Assembly: GCA_949739465.1 (NCBI GenBank)
Contig: CATIYQ010000076.1
Span: 1-7,462, forward strand
Direction: 5' to 3'
DNA length: 7,462 nt
Source of the DNA: an uncultured Peptococcaceae bacterium
Lineage (GTDB): Bacteria; Bacillota; Dehalobacteriia; UBA4068; JAAVYR01
Shown: piece after piece, positions 1-5,219 of the stretch
Position numbering within the stretch: position 1 is the first letter of the stretch
Layout: the number at the start of each line of letters is the position of its first letter
Made by a program: the position numbers and the translations under genes
Notes under the pieces: model-generated
What the model saw: only the letters and a program-made list of their open reading frames with translations
What the model was told of the DNA's origin: nothing
Databases searched by the model: none

Positions 1-138
1 TCTTTTACCCCAAGGCTCAACTTTTAAAACCTCACCACCATTATTTTGGATAATTGCAGTATACTTTTCCATAATTGCTGCATATTTTTCTTCATCATAA
101 TCAGGTTTCAAAATATACATTACTTCATAGTTCCGCAT
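1..138 (-). CDS. rpsF: 30S ribosomal protein S6, N-terminal part (cut by window edge)
   Basis: The minus strand from the ATG at 138-136 reads MRNYEVMYILKPDYDEEKY and continues in frame to base 1, giving 46 codons. The RNYEVMYIL...P opening and the later GGEV...EPWGKR segment are the hallmark of bacterial S6, a small-subunit protein that binds 16S rRNA together with S18. Family members are about 95 residues, so roughly half is present. The start is set by a very strong Shine-Dalgarno (GGGAGGAGGTG, 157-147) with an 8-nt spacer. In Bacillota rpsF is normally followed by ssb and rpsR, which would lie off the left edge. A promoter and a structured leader lie directly upstream (separate entries). 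The identification is secure; only the C-terminal half and downstream genes are unseen. Confidence 0.96.
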   Translation of the reverse strand, partial: MRNYEVMYILKPDYDEEKYAAIMEKYTAIIQNNGGEVLKVEPWGKR

Positions 139-160
139 CTATCCTTCACCTCCTCCCTTT

Positions 161-197
161 GGACTAACGGCCCCACTCTGGGGCAGGGACCTTGTCA
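161..197 (-). promoter_or_regulatory. Structured rpsF leader, candidate S6:S18 autoregulatory element
   Basis: Between the rpsF promoter and its ribosome-binding site the minus strand folds into a hairpin: GCCCC (184-180) pairs with GGGGC (174-170) around the loop AGAGT. An outer helix GACAA (196-192) pairs with TTAGTC (167-162) with one bulged A. The two helices are separated by an asymmetric internal loop whose 3' side carries CCG (170-168). Known S6:S18 leaders use a CCG on an internal loop/helix junction to mimic the S6:S18 site of 16S rRNA. The location in front of rpsF and the CCG fit that motif. Pairing was done by eye and no covariation was tested. Confidence 0.5.
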
Positions 198-208
198 TAA
201 GACACATC

Positions 209-237
209 ATTTTACCATGAAAAACCATTGATTGCAA
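209..237 (-). promoter_or_regulatory. Sigma-70/SigA-type promoter of rpsF
   Basis: On the minus strand TTGCAA (237-232, 4 of 6 matches to TTGACA) is followed after exactly 17 nt by TAAAAT (214-209, 5 of 6 matches to TATAAT). Transcription would start near 201-203. That gives a leader of about 65 nt containing the hairpin described at 161-197. Its position between DUF951 and rpsF suggests the ribosomal operon is transcribed independently of the genes upstream. Confidence 0.65.
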
Positions 238-245
238 GGTATCTT

Positions 246-268
246 CTGAAAATCTTTTTTATTTTCAG
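246..268. other. AT-rich inverted repeat after the DUF951 gene
   Basis: CTGAAAAT (246-253) and ATTTTCAG (261-268) form an 8-bp perfect stem with a 7-nt A/T loop, 26 nt past the end of the DUF951 gene. On the minus strand the hairpin is followed by AAGATACC and not a T-run, so it does not look like a good intrinsic terminator for the upstream operon. Partial read-through into rpsF is therefore plausible. It could be a weak terminator, an mRNA 3'-end stabiliser or simple AT-rich chance pairing. Confidence 0.3.
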
Positions 269-294
269 GATTTTTCTCTTTCAGGATTTTTCTC
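263..294. repeat. Exact 16-bp tandem duplication (two copies)
   Basis: The unit TTTCAGGATTTTTCTC occurs at 263-278 and again at 279-294 with no mismatch and no gap. The second copy ends on the last base of the DUF951 stop codon (296-294). The first copy supplies part of the right arm of the inverted repeat at 246-268. It looks like a recent slippage duplication. Confidence 0.85.
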
Positions 295-491
295 TATGAT
301 TTTTTCTCTACTACTTTTTTCATCCGTTTCATCACATCGCCCCGAGAAAGCAATATCATTCTGCCACAGCCTAAGCACTTGAGACGGAAATCCATGCCGA
401 CCCGCAGCACCTCCCACTGGTCGCTGCCGCAGGGGTGGGGCTTTTTCATTTGCAGCACGTCGCCCACGCTAATCTCTTTCTGCTCGGACAT
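294..491 (-). CDS. DUF951 family small cysteine-containing protein
   Basis: A 65-residue basic protein starting MSEQKEISVGDVLQMKK. It carries the family signature QMKKPHPCGS (residues 14-23), then W26E27V28, G32MDF, and a KCLGCGR element with C39 and C42. With C21 these cysteines suggest a small zinc-ribbon or metal-binding fold; a nucleic-acid-binding role is only inference. Family members are usually 60-70 residues, so it is full length. The ATG at 491-489 is chosen because AGGAGG (503-498) sits 6 nt upstream and the family motif begins soon after. A longer reading from 548 would add 19 residues lying inside the upstream gene. The start overlaps the end of the MscS gene by 23 nt, implying translational coupling. 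DUF951 beside rpsF recurs in Bacillota. Function is unknown. Confidence 0.9.
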   Translation of the reverse strand: MSEQKEISVGDVLQMKKPHPCGSDQWEVLRVGMDFRLKCLGCGRMILLSRGDVMKRMKKVVEKKS

Positions 492-1332
492 GGTCTCCCT
501 CCTCTCCCGTCTGGAGATACAAAATCTGCTTTTGATAAGGGATTTCAATACCTGCCCCGTCTAACGCCAACTTACAACGTTTCCGTGTTTCCCGACGCAT
601 GGCAAGTCGGTCTTGATAAGGCGTATAAATCGCCACGTCAATGGTTACGTCTGACGCCCCTAAATTCCCCACGCCCAATACCCGAGCATTGGTTATTTTA
701 TCGGGAAAATGATTTTTTAAACTTTCGCACATTTCGGCAAGGACTCTAATAGCGTTTTCCACATCTTCTTCATAAGCAATCCCAACAGACACGATAGACT
801 GGAAGGCGCCCCGAGAATAATTCACCACAGTGGAAACCTGCCCGTTAGGGAAAATATAGACTTCCCCAGAGTCACTTCTGATTTTGCTGGAGCGAAGACC
901 GATTTCTTCCACCACGCCGGAAGCATTGCCAATCTGCACAAAATCGCCCACTTTATACGTATCCTCAAAAATCACAAAGAACCCGGTGATAATATCCTTC
1001 ACTAAGTTTTGCGCGCCAAAGCTCACAGCCAGCCCTAACACTCCAGCAGAGGCAATGAGAGAGGCAGTGTTTACGCCGAAGAGCGATAATATCATCATAA
1101 TACCAATAAAATAAATAGTATAACGCAAAATATTTTGCGTCAGCTTATCCAGGGTTTTGATTCTGCCGGCGTCCGGCTGGAAACGGGAATGGCTGCTTTT
1201 AATCTGGAAGGCTTTGTTAATCATGCGCCGTCCCACCGCCACCAAAATACGGCAGCAAATTAAAATCAAGACCACCTTCAAACAAAGCTCGCCTAGCGCA
1301 ACCCATTCAATATTTTCCCAGATTGTTTTCAT
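469..1332 (-). CDS. Small-conductance mechanosensitive channel, MscS family
   Basis: A 287-residue MscS-type channel that would open under membrane tension to release solutes during osmotic downshock. Three hydrophobic segments are visible: about 14-34, 70-88 and 90-120. The last holds the Gly/Ala-packed pore helix (SAGVLGLAVSFGAQNLVKD, about 95-113) followed by GFFVIFEDTYKVGDFVQIG, the classical MscS pore-to-beta-domain junction. The beta domain follows (GVVEEIGLRSSKIRSDSGEVYIFPNG, split here as G139-S155 and G156-G164), then the alpha/beta C-terminal domain. Length matches the short three-TM class such as E. coli MscS or B. subtilis YkuT. The ATG at 1332-1330 has AGGTGA (1342-1337) 4 nt upstream. 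It is third in the CvpA/HEAT/MscS/DUF951 cluster, 18 nt after the HEAT gene. Confidence 0.95.
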   Translation of the reverse strand: MKTIWENIEWVALGELCLKVVLILICCRILVAVGRRMINKAFQIKSSHSRFQPDAGRIKTLDKLTQNILRYTIYFIGIMMILSLFGVNTASLIASAGVLGLAVSFGAQNLVKDIITGFFVIFEDTYKVGDFVQIGNASGVVEEIGLRSSKIRSDSGEVYIFPNGQVSTVVNYSRGAFQSIVSVGIAYEEDVENAIRVLAEMCESLKNHFPDKITNARVLGVGNLGASDVTIDVAIYTPYQDRLAMRRETRKRCKLALDGAGIEIPYQKQILYLQTGEEGDHVRAERD

Positions 1333-1350
1333 GGTCTCACCTAACTTTTT

Positions 1351-2283
1351 TTAAGATAGTTTTTGCAGGGCTTTTTCCACAGCGATACGCACGCCTTTGC
1401 TTTCATCGCTCAGCATGGCGCGGATTTTATCTTTGGCAGGATAGCAGTGCATCTCGCCTAAGGCTTTTACTGCCGCCGCCCGCACCTGCCACTGTTTGTC
1501 ATCCAATGCTTGCACCAGCTGAGGCGCGGCGTTTTTCTCCCCGGCAAGGACATGAATGGCAGCCATACGAATGGTCCACTCTTCATGGTTCAGACAAGTA
1601 ACCACTGGCTCAATGGGAAACTGCCCCGACATTTGTTCCAGAATTGCCAAAATGCCCAACATCGTCTGGGAGCTGACCATAGACAAGAGGGTGGTCAATG
1701 CCTTGCCTGCCACCATGCCCATAGGAATCAACGCCTCGGAAATACGGGATAGCACATACCGTTCCGGCTGCACCACACCTTGTAACAAATAAGGGAGCGC
1801 CGCATTATCCTGCACCGCGTCAAAAAACTCTTTTGCCGCCAACTGCTCGTCCAGAGAGCATTTCAAACGAAATTTTTCTAACAGCAATCCATAAAAAGGG
1901 TCCTCTTTTAAGTATGGCCATAAGCAAACAGCATATGCAGAGGGATACCCTTCCGTACCCAGACGACGCAAATATTCCTTCATCAAATGTTTTTCTTTCA
2001 GATAAGCCAAAACCACCTGCTTCTTCTCTACATCATCACTTTGGATGATTTCCACAGCACAAGCAAAGATTTCGGCAAGAGTCGACTCCCGCAAAAACGC
2101 CGATAGCTCCCCAACTTCCAGTTCCCGCCATTGCCGCGATTGGGATTCTTTTTCCTTATTTCCGGAAAAAATAGATTTTCCCAAAAGCAAAATCACCAGC
2201 AGCAACACCAGCAATGCGCCGCCCAATAACGCCGCCATTCCCCAAGGAGCGGGAATGGATTGAAACCATGCCACAATTTGCAT
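1351..2283 (-). CDS. Membrane-anchored HEAT-repeat protein of unknown function
   Basis: A 310-residue protein. An N-terminal hydrophobic segment (about residues 16-36, rich in L/V/I) is followed by a charged linker (GNKEKESQSR) and a long helical soluble domain, suggesting a single-pass anchor with most of the protein cytoplasmic. The C-terminal third contains recognisable HEAT-like repeats near 224-247, 254-278 and 285-308; DDKQWQVRAAAVKALGEM is the clearest, with the typical D-x-x-x-x-V-R-x-x-A-x-x-A-L pattern. HEAT repeats form alpha-solenoids for protein-protein contact. I prefer the ATG at 2283-2281, with AGGTGG (2293-2288) 4 nt upstream, over the in-frame TTG at 2304-2302, which has no Shine-Dalgarno and would add seven residues. 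It begins 32 nt after the CvpA-like gene and ends 18 nt before the MscS gene. No enzyme motif was seen. Confidence 0.82.
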   Translation of the reverse strand: MQIVAWFQSIPAPWGMAALLGGALLVLLLVILLLGKSIFSGNKEKESQSRQWRELEVGELSAFLRESTLAEIFACAVEIIQSDDVEKKQVVLAYLKEKHLMKEYLRRLGTEGYPSAYAVCLWPYLKEDPFYGLLLEKFRLKCSLDEQLAAKEFFDAVQDNAALPYLLQGVVQPERYVLSRISEALIPMGMVAGKALTTLLSMVSSQTMLGILAILEQMSGQFPIEPVVTCLNHEEWTIRMAAIHVLAGEKNAAPQLVQALDDKQWQVRAAAVKALGEMHCYPAKDKIRAMLSDESKGVRIAVEKALQKLS

Positions 2284-2285
2284 TT

Positions 2286-2293
2286 CTCCACCT
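2286..2293 (-). promoter_or_regulatory. Ribosome-binding site deciding the HEAT gene start
   Basis: AGGTGGAG on the minus strand lies just upstream of the ATG at 2283-2281. The alternative TTG at 2304-2302 is preceded by GTCTAAAAACAT, which lacks any purine-rich site. Confidence 0.7.
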
Positions 2294-2315
2294 GCCGTTT
2301 CCAAATGTTTTTAGA

Positions 2316-2924
2316 CTATATTTGTTTATCAAACCATTGGTTATAGGTCTCTTGGGCTGTCTGAATCAACCCGGACGCCAACGTCTCCAACGCCGGCCAC
2401 ACCCAAAGAGAATATTGGGTCTGTTGCCACATCCATACCCACCCCTGCCACTGGCTGTTATCCAGAAAAGCAGGCAACAGGTGTAGATAGAAGAACACCG
2501 CCACCAAGGAAAAAATAAAAAAGCTTATCACAGCGCCCAAAACGCGGTCAACCGTTCCCAATATAGTGTGACCAAAGGACTTATCCCACACCGTTGCTAA
2601 CAGCTTAATGCCCTTCACCAGCAAAACAAAGATTAAGACAAAAGCAAGGGTCTGCACCAACCAAAGACTGATGCTGGGCGGCGTCTCATAGAAACTGCTC
2701 AACACCTGCTGCAAAAAGGAAACAGCGTCGTTCTCCTCCAGCTTTTTGGAAATACCAAATTGATTATCCAAAAGAACGCCGCCAAAAGCGGAAAACCTTC
2801 TTGCCGCCACAAAGGCAATGACCGGCGCGCCCAAACGAGTAAGCACCCGAAACACCCCTAATTGCCAACCGATAAATAAGGAAACGATAATACAACCTAC
2901 CCAAAACCAATCGCTGCCTGTCAT
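2316..2924 (-). CDS. CvpA-family-like integral membrane protein
   Basis: A 202-residue, strongly hydrophobic protein with about four membrane segments (approximately 7-25, 30-42, 84-109 and 121-152). The layout fits the CvpA family: a short first helix with a G-W-x-x-G-x-x-R pattern (G19-R26), a hydrophilic loop, a long helix, then the family-like motif LGTVDRVLGAVISF (about 122-135). CvpA in E. coli is linked to colicin V export, and homologues in Bacillota are poorly understood membrane proteins. The C-terminal 50 residues are unusually tryptophan-rich, with six Trp between 159 and 176. The ATG at 2924-2922 has AAGGTGG (2937-2931) 6 nt upstream. It is the first gene of the minus-strand cluster; 32 nt separate it from the HEAT gene. 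Confidence 0.75.
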   Translation of the reverse strand: MTGSDWFWVGCIIVSLFIGWQLGVFRVLTRLGAPVIAFVAARRFSAFGGVLLDNQFGISKKLEENDAVSFLQQVLSSFYETPPSISLWLVQTLAFVLIFVLLVKGIKLLATVWDKSFGHTILGTVDRVLGAVISFFIFSLVAVFFYLHLLPAFLDNSQWQGWVWMWQQTQYSLWVWPALETLASGLIQTAQETYNQWFDKQI

Positions 2925-3046
2925 CTGTATCCACCTTTTCTTTTTCGTCAGATTCTCCTAATTTGCTACGATTCTGTAAACATTCTGTCTTTTTGCAACA
3001 ATTTCCTGCCTGAAATCAAAAATTCCAATGGATTCTATCAAACAGA
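2925..3046 (-). other. Upstream region of the CvpA/HEAT/MscS/DUF951 cluster
   Basis: This AT-rich gap lies between the terminator of the anti-sigma gene and the first gene of the next cluster, so the promoter of that cluster should be here. I find only weak sigma-70-like pairs on the minus strand, for example TTGTTG 17 nt before TACAGA with 3 of 6 matches in each box, and do not call a promoter. A second purine-rich AGGAG lies about 35 nt before the CvpA start with no start codon at a suitable distance. Confidence 0.4.
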
Positions 3047-3080
3047 AAAGGTACGCTTTCCTTTGAGAAAGCGTACCTTT
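3041..3080 (-). terminator. Rho-independent terminator of the sigma/anti-sigma operon
   Basis: AAAGGTACGCTTTC (3047-3060) and GAAAGCGTACCTTT (3067-3080) form a perfect 14-bp stem around a 6-nt loop. On the minus strand the stem ends in CCTTTT followed by CTGTTTG, an imperfect T-run. It lies 43 nt past the anti-sigma stop codon, so it should end that transcript and insulate the CvpA cluster. On the plus strand the stem ends in TTTATGG, which is less convincing, and no plus-strand gene lies nearby. Confidence 0.85.
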
Positions 3081-3123
3081 ATGGTCTCCTGCCGCGCACA
3101 GCAAAAGCCTGAAAATCAAATCA

Positions 3124-4335
3124 TTATGGCAACATAGCGCTGTAAACAGCACTATTGACTGCCCCTTCGCTCCGAGCAGAAAACGCAATCATTCTGCTAT
3201 CCTGTCCCCAGGAAACGCTGGTAACATTGCCCTCGAATACCAACATGACAACTTCTTCCGTCGGATATACCACATAGAGATTGCCTGCTTTGTCAGTATA
3301 AATGGCTTTTGTACCATCTGGCGACCAGCTTAACAGATTGCCCCCGGAGGCTTGATGCAATAACTTTGGCTCCGTATCCTGGCTGGATACAATCTTCCAT
3401 AAGCCGCCGTCTCCGCTCATACTGTTTAGGAGCGTCATATCGCCCAAAGGAGAAAGGGCTTCCGTATAAGAGCTGTCTGTCAACCATTCCGCCTTTGTTA
3501 CGGTATTCACGCTTTGAGCTGCGCCTAATTTTACATTATCTTCTAAGAGCACAGGTTCTTCTGCGTCTGTTGGGTTACTCTGCCATTTACTTGTTCCATA
3601 ATCCGAACGAATAAAATATTCTACGGTATTGCTACTCGTTACCACTGGATTGAGCGCATCGCCGTCCTCAGAGGACGCTAGTAACAACAACGAGTAGATA
3701 CCGGTTTTTTCTTTGCCGGCAGCTACCTTCGGCAGCGTGACTTCCCCGCTGCCGGAAACAGTTTGGTCGGCAGCAGTATTTTGAGGCTTCGGTTGAACAG
3801 TCTGCCCCGCAACCTCATTGTTTCTCGGCTGAGGCGCGGTTACTTCGTTATCCGCCGTGGTGATAGGAGGCTGCTCCGGCTGACTGCTGACAGGACGCAA
3901 ATTCTCCCCTAACTGAGGTAAATAATTTGCCACAGACCAGCCGTCTTGCCACGGAAAATCCATTTTCTGTTCTCCACCTTGAGGCAATTGACTAACGCCA
4001 ACAGCCGCCACAAGCACTGCTGCTGCCACTGCCGTACCCCAACGGGTAAGCCGCTTGCCGTTGCGCTGCTTTTTCGCAAAAGGCACAACGTTTTGTTCTT
4101 CCGACTGCCAAGGAGCTTTGGGCAGTGCCGCCATGACCCCTGCGGCAAACCCTTCCGGAGGCGCCATATGGGCTCCTTCTTCCTTGAGCATACCGTTGAT
4201 TGTTTCAATTTCAGCAAGTAATTTTGCGCAACTTTCACATTGGTGGATATGGGTCAAAAGAACTTCCGACTCTCCTTTACCAAGAACGCCGTCCGTATAG
4301 AGATAGATTTGGTCTTCCCATTTCGTACAACTCAA
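3124..4335 (-). CDS. Zinc-finger (zf-HC2) transmembrane anti-sigma factor with extracytoplasmic propeller-like domain
   Basis: A 403-residue predicted anti-sigma factor for the ECF sigma gene immediately upstream. Residues 1-50 carry the zinc anti-sigma pattern C3-x25-H29-x3-C33-x2-C36, with the typical YxDGxL segment (13-18). A basic stretch (KKQRNGKRLTRW, about 88-99) precedes one membrane helix (about 100-116), giving a cytoplasmic N-terminus and an outer domain of about 285 residues. That domain has a P/Q/T/N-rich linker (about 145-205), then beta-rich sequence ending in two repeats resembling PD40/TolB propeller blades: LLSWSPDGTKAIYTD (about 334-348) and a degenerate VSWGQDSRMIAFSA near 374-387. 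The start codon is TTG (4335-4333), sharing bases with the sigma TGA stop. It is supported by AAGGGGG upstream and by the need to include C3. The outer domain probably senses an envelope signal, but the ligand is unknown. Confidence 0.88.
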   Translation of the reverse strand: MSCTKWEDQIYLYTDGVLGKGESEVLLTHIHQCESCAKLLAEIETINGMLKEEGAHMAPPEGFAAGVMAALPKAPWQSEEQNVVPFAKKQRNGKRLTRWGTAVAAAVLVAAVGVSQLPQGGEQKMDFPWQDGWSVANYLPQLGENLRPVSSQPEQPPITTADNEVTAPQPRNNEVAGQTVQPKPQNTAADQTVSGSGEVTLPKVAAGKEKTGIYSLLLLASSEDGDALNPVVTSSNTVEYFIRSDYGTSKWQSNPTDAEEPVLLEDNVKLGAAQSVNTVTKAEWLTDSSYTEALSPLGDMTLLNSMSGDGGLWKIVSSQDTEPKLLHQASGGNLLSWSPDGTKAIYTDKAGNLYVVYPTEEVVMLVFEGNVTSVSWGQDSRMIAFSARSEGAVNSAVYSAMLP

Positions 4336-4907
4336 TTCTTTTGCCCCCTTTCCAATAAAATTTTCAATTTCTTTTGCAACATTTGCCGTCCGCGGAATAG
4401 CCTTGTTTCTATGGTGGAAACAGGCACTTCCAACTTATCGGCAATTTCTTGATAGGATAAATCCTCCAAGAAACGGTACATCACCGGCAACCTGTAATTT
4501 TCAGGCAGCTCGCTGATGGCGCTGCGAATCATATCGCCGGTCTCCTGCTGCAGGAAGGTCTGCTCGGGACTCCTCGTCTCGCCGCTTTCCCCGCTCAACT
4601 CCAGACTGGCAAAATCTTCAACAGGCACCGTTTCCCTAGGTCTTTTTGCCAACGTATTGACGCACACATTGTGCGCCACCCGGTACATCCAAGGGAAAAA
4701 CTTTCTGTCGTCAGAAAATTTATTTAAGACCCGATAGATGTGGAGGAACGCCTCCTGGGCTAAATCCCCCGCCTCGTCATAGTCTCCGCAGAGACGATAA
4801 GCAAGGCTGAAGATTTGCTTTTCGTACCGTTTGACCAGCACTTCAAAGGCAGCGTCCTCACCGGATAAGCATTTTTTAACTAATTCCTCATCTAAAAGAT
4901 GCTTCAT
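4332..4907 (-). CDS. RNA polymerase ECF-type sigma factor
   Basis: A 191-residue sigma-70 family protein of the extracytoplasmic-function group, with only regions 2 and 4. Region 2 covers about 22-90, including YRLCGDYDEAGDLAQEAF (37-54, with the D-E-A-x-D-L-x-Q-E core) and FFPWMYRVAHNVCVN (70-84), which contact core polymerase and the -10 element. Region 4 covers about 125-180, with LPENYRLPVMYR (134-145) and the helix-turn-helix YQEIADKLEVPVSTIETRLFRGR (split at 152-162 and 163-174) for -35 recognition. A linker of about 35 acidic/Ser-rich residues joins them. The ATG at 4907-4905 has AAGGAAG about 7 nt upstream. Its stop overlaps the TTG start of the anti-sigma gene. The arrangement matches SigW/RpoE-type envelope-stress modules, but the target genes are unknown. 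Confidence 0.95.
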   Translation of the reverse strand: MKHLLDEELVKKCLSGEDAAFEVLVKRYEKQIFSLAYRLCGDYDEAGDLAQEAFLHIYRVLNKFSDDRKFFPWMYRVAHNVCVNTLAKRPRETVPVEDFASLELSGESGETRSPEQTFLQQETGDMIRSAISELPENYRLPVMYRFLEDLSYQEIADKLEVPVSTIETRLFRGRQMLQKKLKILLERGQKN

Positions 4908-4929
4908 GTCGATTCTTCCTTATGCTTAC

Positions 4930-4956
4930 ATAATAAATACAAAAACTTCCTGGCAA
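4930..4956 (-). promoter_or_regulatory. Possible SigA-type promoter of the sigma operon
   Basis: On the minus strand TTGCCA (4956-4951, 5 of 6) is followed by TATTAT (4935-4930, 5 of 6). The 15-nt spacer is shorter than ideal, and the predicted start would fall very close to the ribosome-binding site of the sigma gene. Both boxes are good but the geometry is poor, so this is tentative. Confidence 0.3.
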
Positions 4957-5066
4957 AACTTGCATAAAAAACCAGGATTTCATCAGAAAAATTTTACTGT
5001 TTTTCTCTCTTGTTTTTATATTCTACAATTGGTTTTATTTTCCTATGGGCAGGAACAAATTCCCCT

Positions 5067-5119
5067 GTTTTTTCGCTGCAAAAAAACGACCTTTTCTCTT
5101 AGTATGAGAAAAAAATCGT
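5067..5119 (-). other. Two overlapping hairpins, attenuator- or terminator-like
   Basis: Hairpin A pairs GTTTTTT (5067-5073) with AAAAAAC (5081-5087). Hairpin B pairs TTTTCTC (5092-5098) with GAGAAAA (5106-5112), and after a small internal loop ACGA (5086-5089) with TCGT (5116-5119). They share bases 5086-5087, so they cannot both form fully. Read on the minus strand, hairpin B is followed directly by a run of T, as in an intrinsic terminator. It would lie about 180 nt before the sigma start. In an A/T-rich region chance pairing is a real alternative. Confidence 0.3.
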
Positions 5120-5153
5120 CATCTTATACAGGGATTTTGTCGGAAAGAAAAAC

Positions 5154-5182
5154 TCCACATGAAAGCCTTTTTCCGTTAAAAT
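5154..5182 (+). promoter_or_regulatory. Possible SigA-type promoter of the GGDEF/HD-GYP gene
   Basis: TCCACA (5154-5159, 4 of 6 matches) and TAAAAT (5177-5182, 5 of 6) are separated by 17 nt. Transcription would start near 5189, giving a leader of about 30 nt before the ATG at 5220. The -10 box and spacing are good, but the -35 box lacks the TTG. Confidence 0.45.
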
Positions 5183-5206
5183 AAAAATAGGATTTCTTAC
5201 AAATAT

Positions 5207-5212
5207 GAGGTG
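5207..5212 (+). promoter_or_regulatory. Ribosome-binding site deciding the GGDEF/HD-GYP start
   Basis: GAGGTG lies 7 nt before the ATG at 5220-5222. The earlier in-frame ATG at 5205 overlaps this site and has only AGGA about 12 nt upstream, so the shorter protein is preferred. Confidence 0.75.
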
Positions 5213-5219
5213 TCTGTCT

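Larger units (their letters stand above)
4908..5219. other. Divergent intergenic region between sigma and GGDEF/HD-GYP genes
   Basis: About 310 bases with no credible gene: strongly AT-rich with many A and T runs. It must carry the promoters for the minus-strand sigma operon and the plus-strand GGDEF/HD-GYP gene. Candidates are listed separately: a sigma-70-like site on each strand, and two partly overlapping hairpins at 5067-5119. Short open frames here (for example 4831-5184 plus, 5124-5306 minus) have no Shine-Dalgarno or recognisable protein content and are not called. Confidence 0.7.

Noticed and set aside
46..231. 61-residue plus-strand open frame at the left edge
   Set aside because: It is antisense to rpsF and its promoter/leader, is phenylalanine/isoleucine-rich and lacks a ribosome-binding site.
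492..548. Longer form of the DUF951 protein from 548
   Set aside because: The extra 19 residues lie within the MscS coding region, the family motif starts after the ATG at 491, and AGGAGG sits in front of that ATG.
2284..2304. TTG start for the HEAT-repeat protein at 2304
   Set aside because: There is no ribosome-binding site before it, while the ATG at 2283 has AGGTGGAG immediately upstream. The ATG is the better choice.
2950..3040. Sigma-70 promoter for the CvpA cluster
   Set aside because: Several TTG-containing hexamers are present on the minus strand, but none pairs with a -10 box better than 3 of 6 at 16-18 nt, so no call is made.
2958..3188. 76-residue minus-strand open frame running through the terminator hairpin
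   Set aside because: It begins inside the anti-sigma gene, spans the perfect 14-bp terminator stem, has no Shine-Dalgarno and no recognisable protein features.
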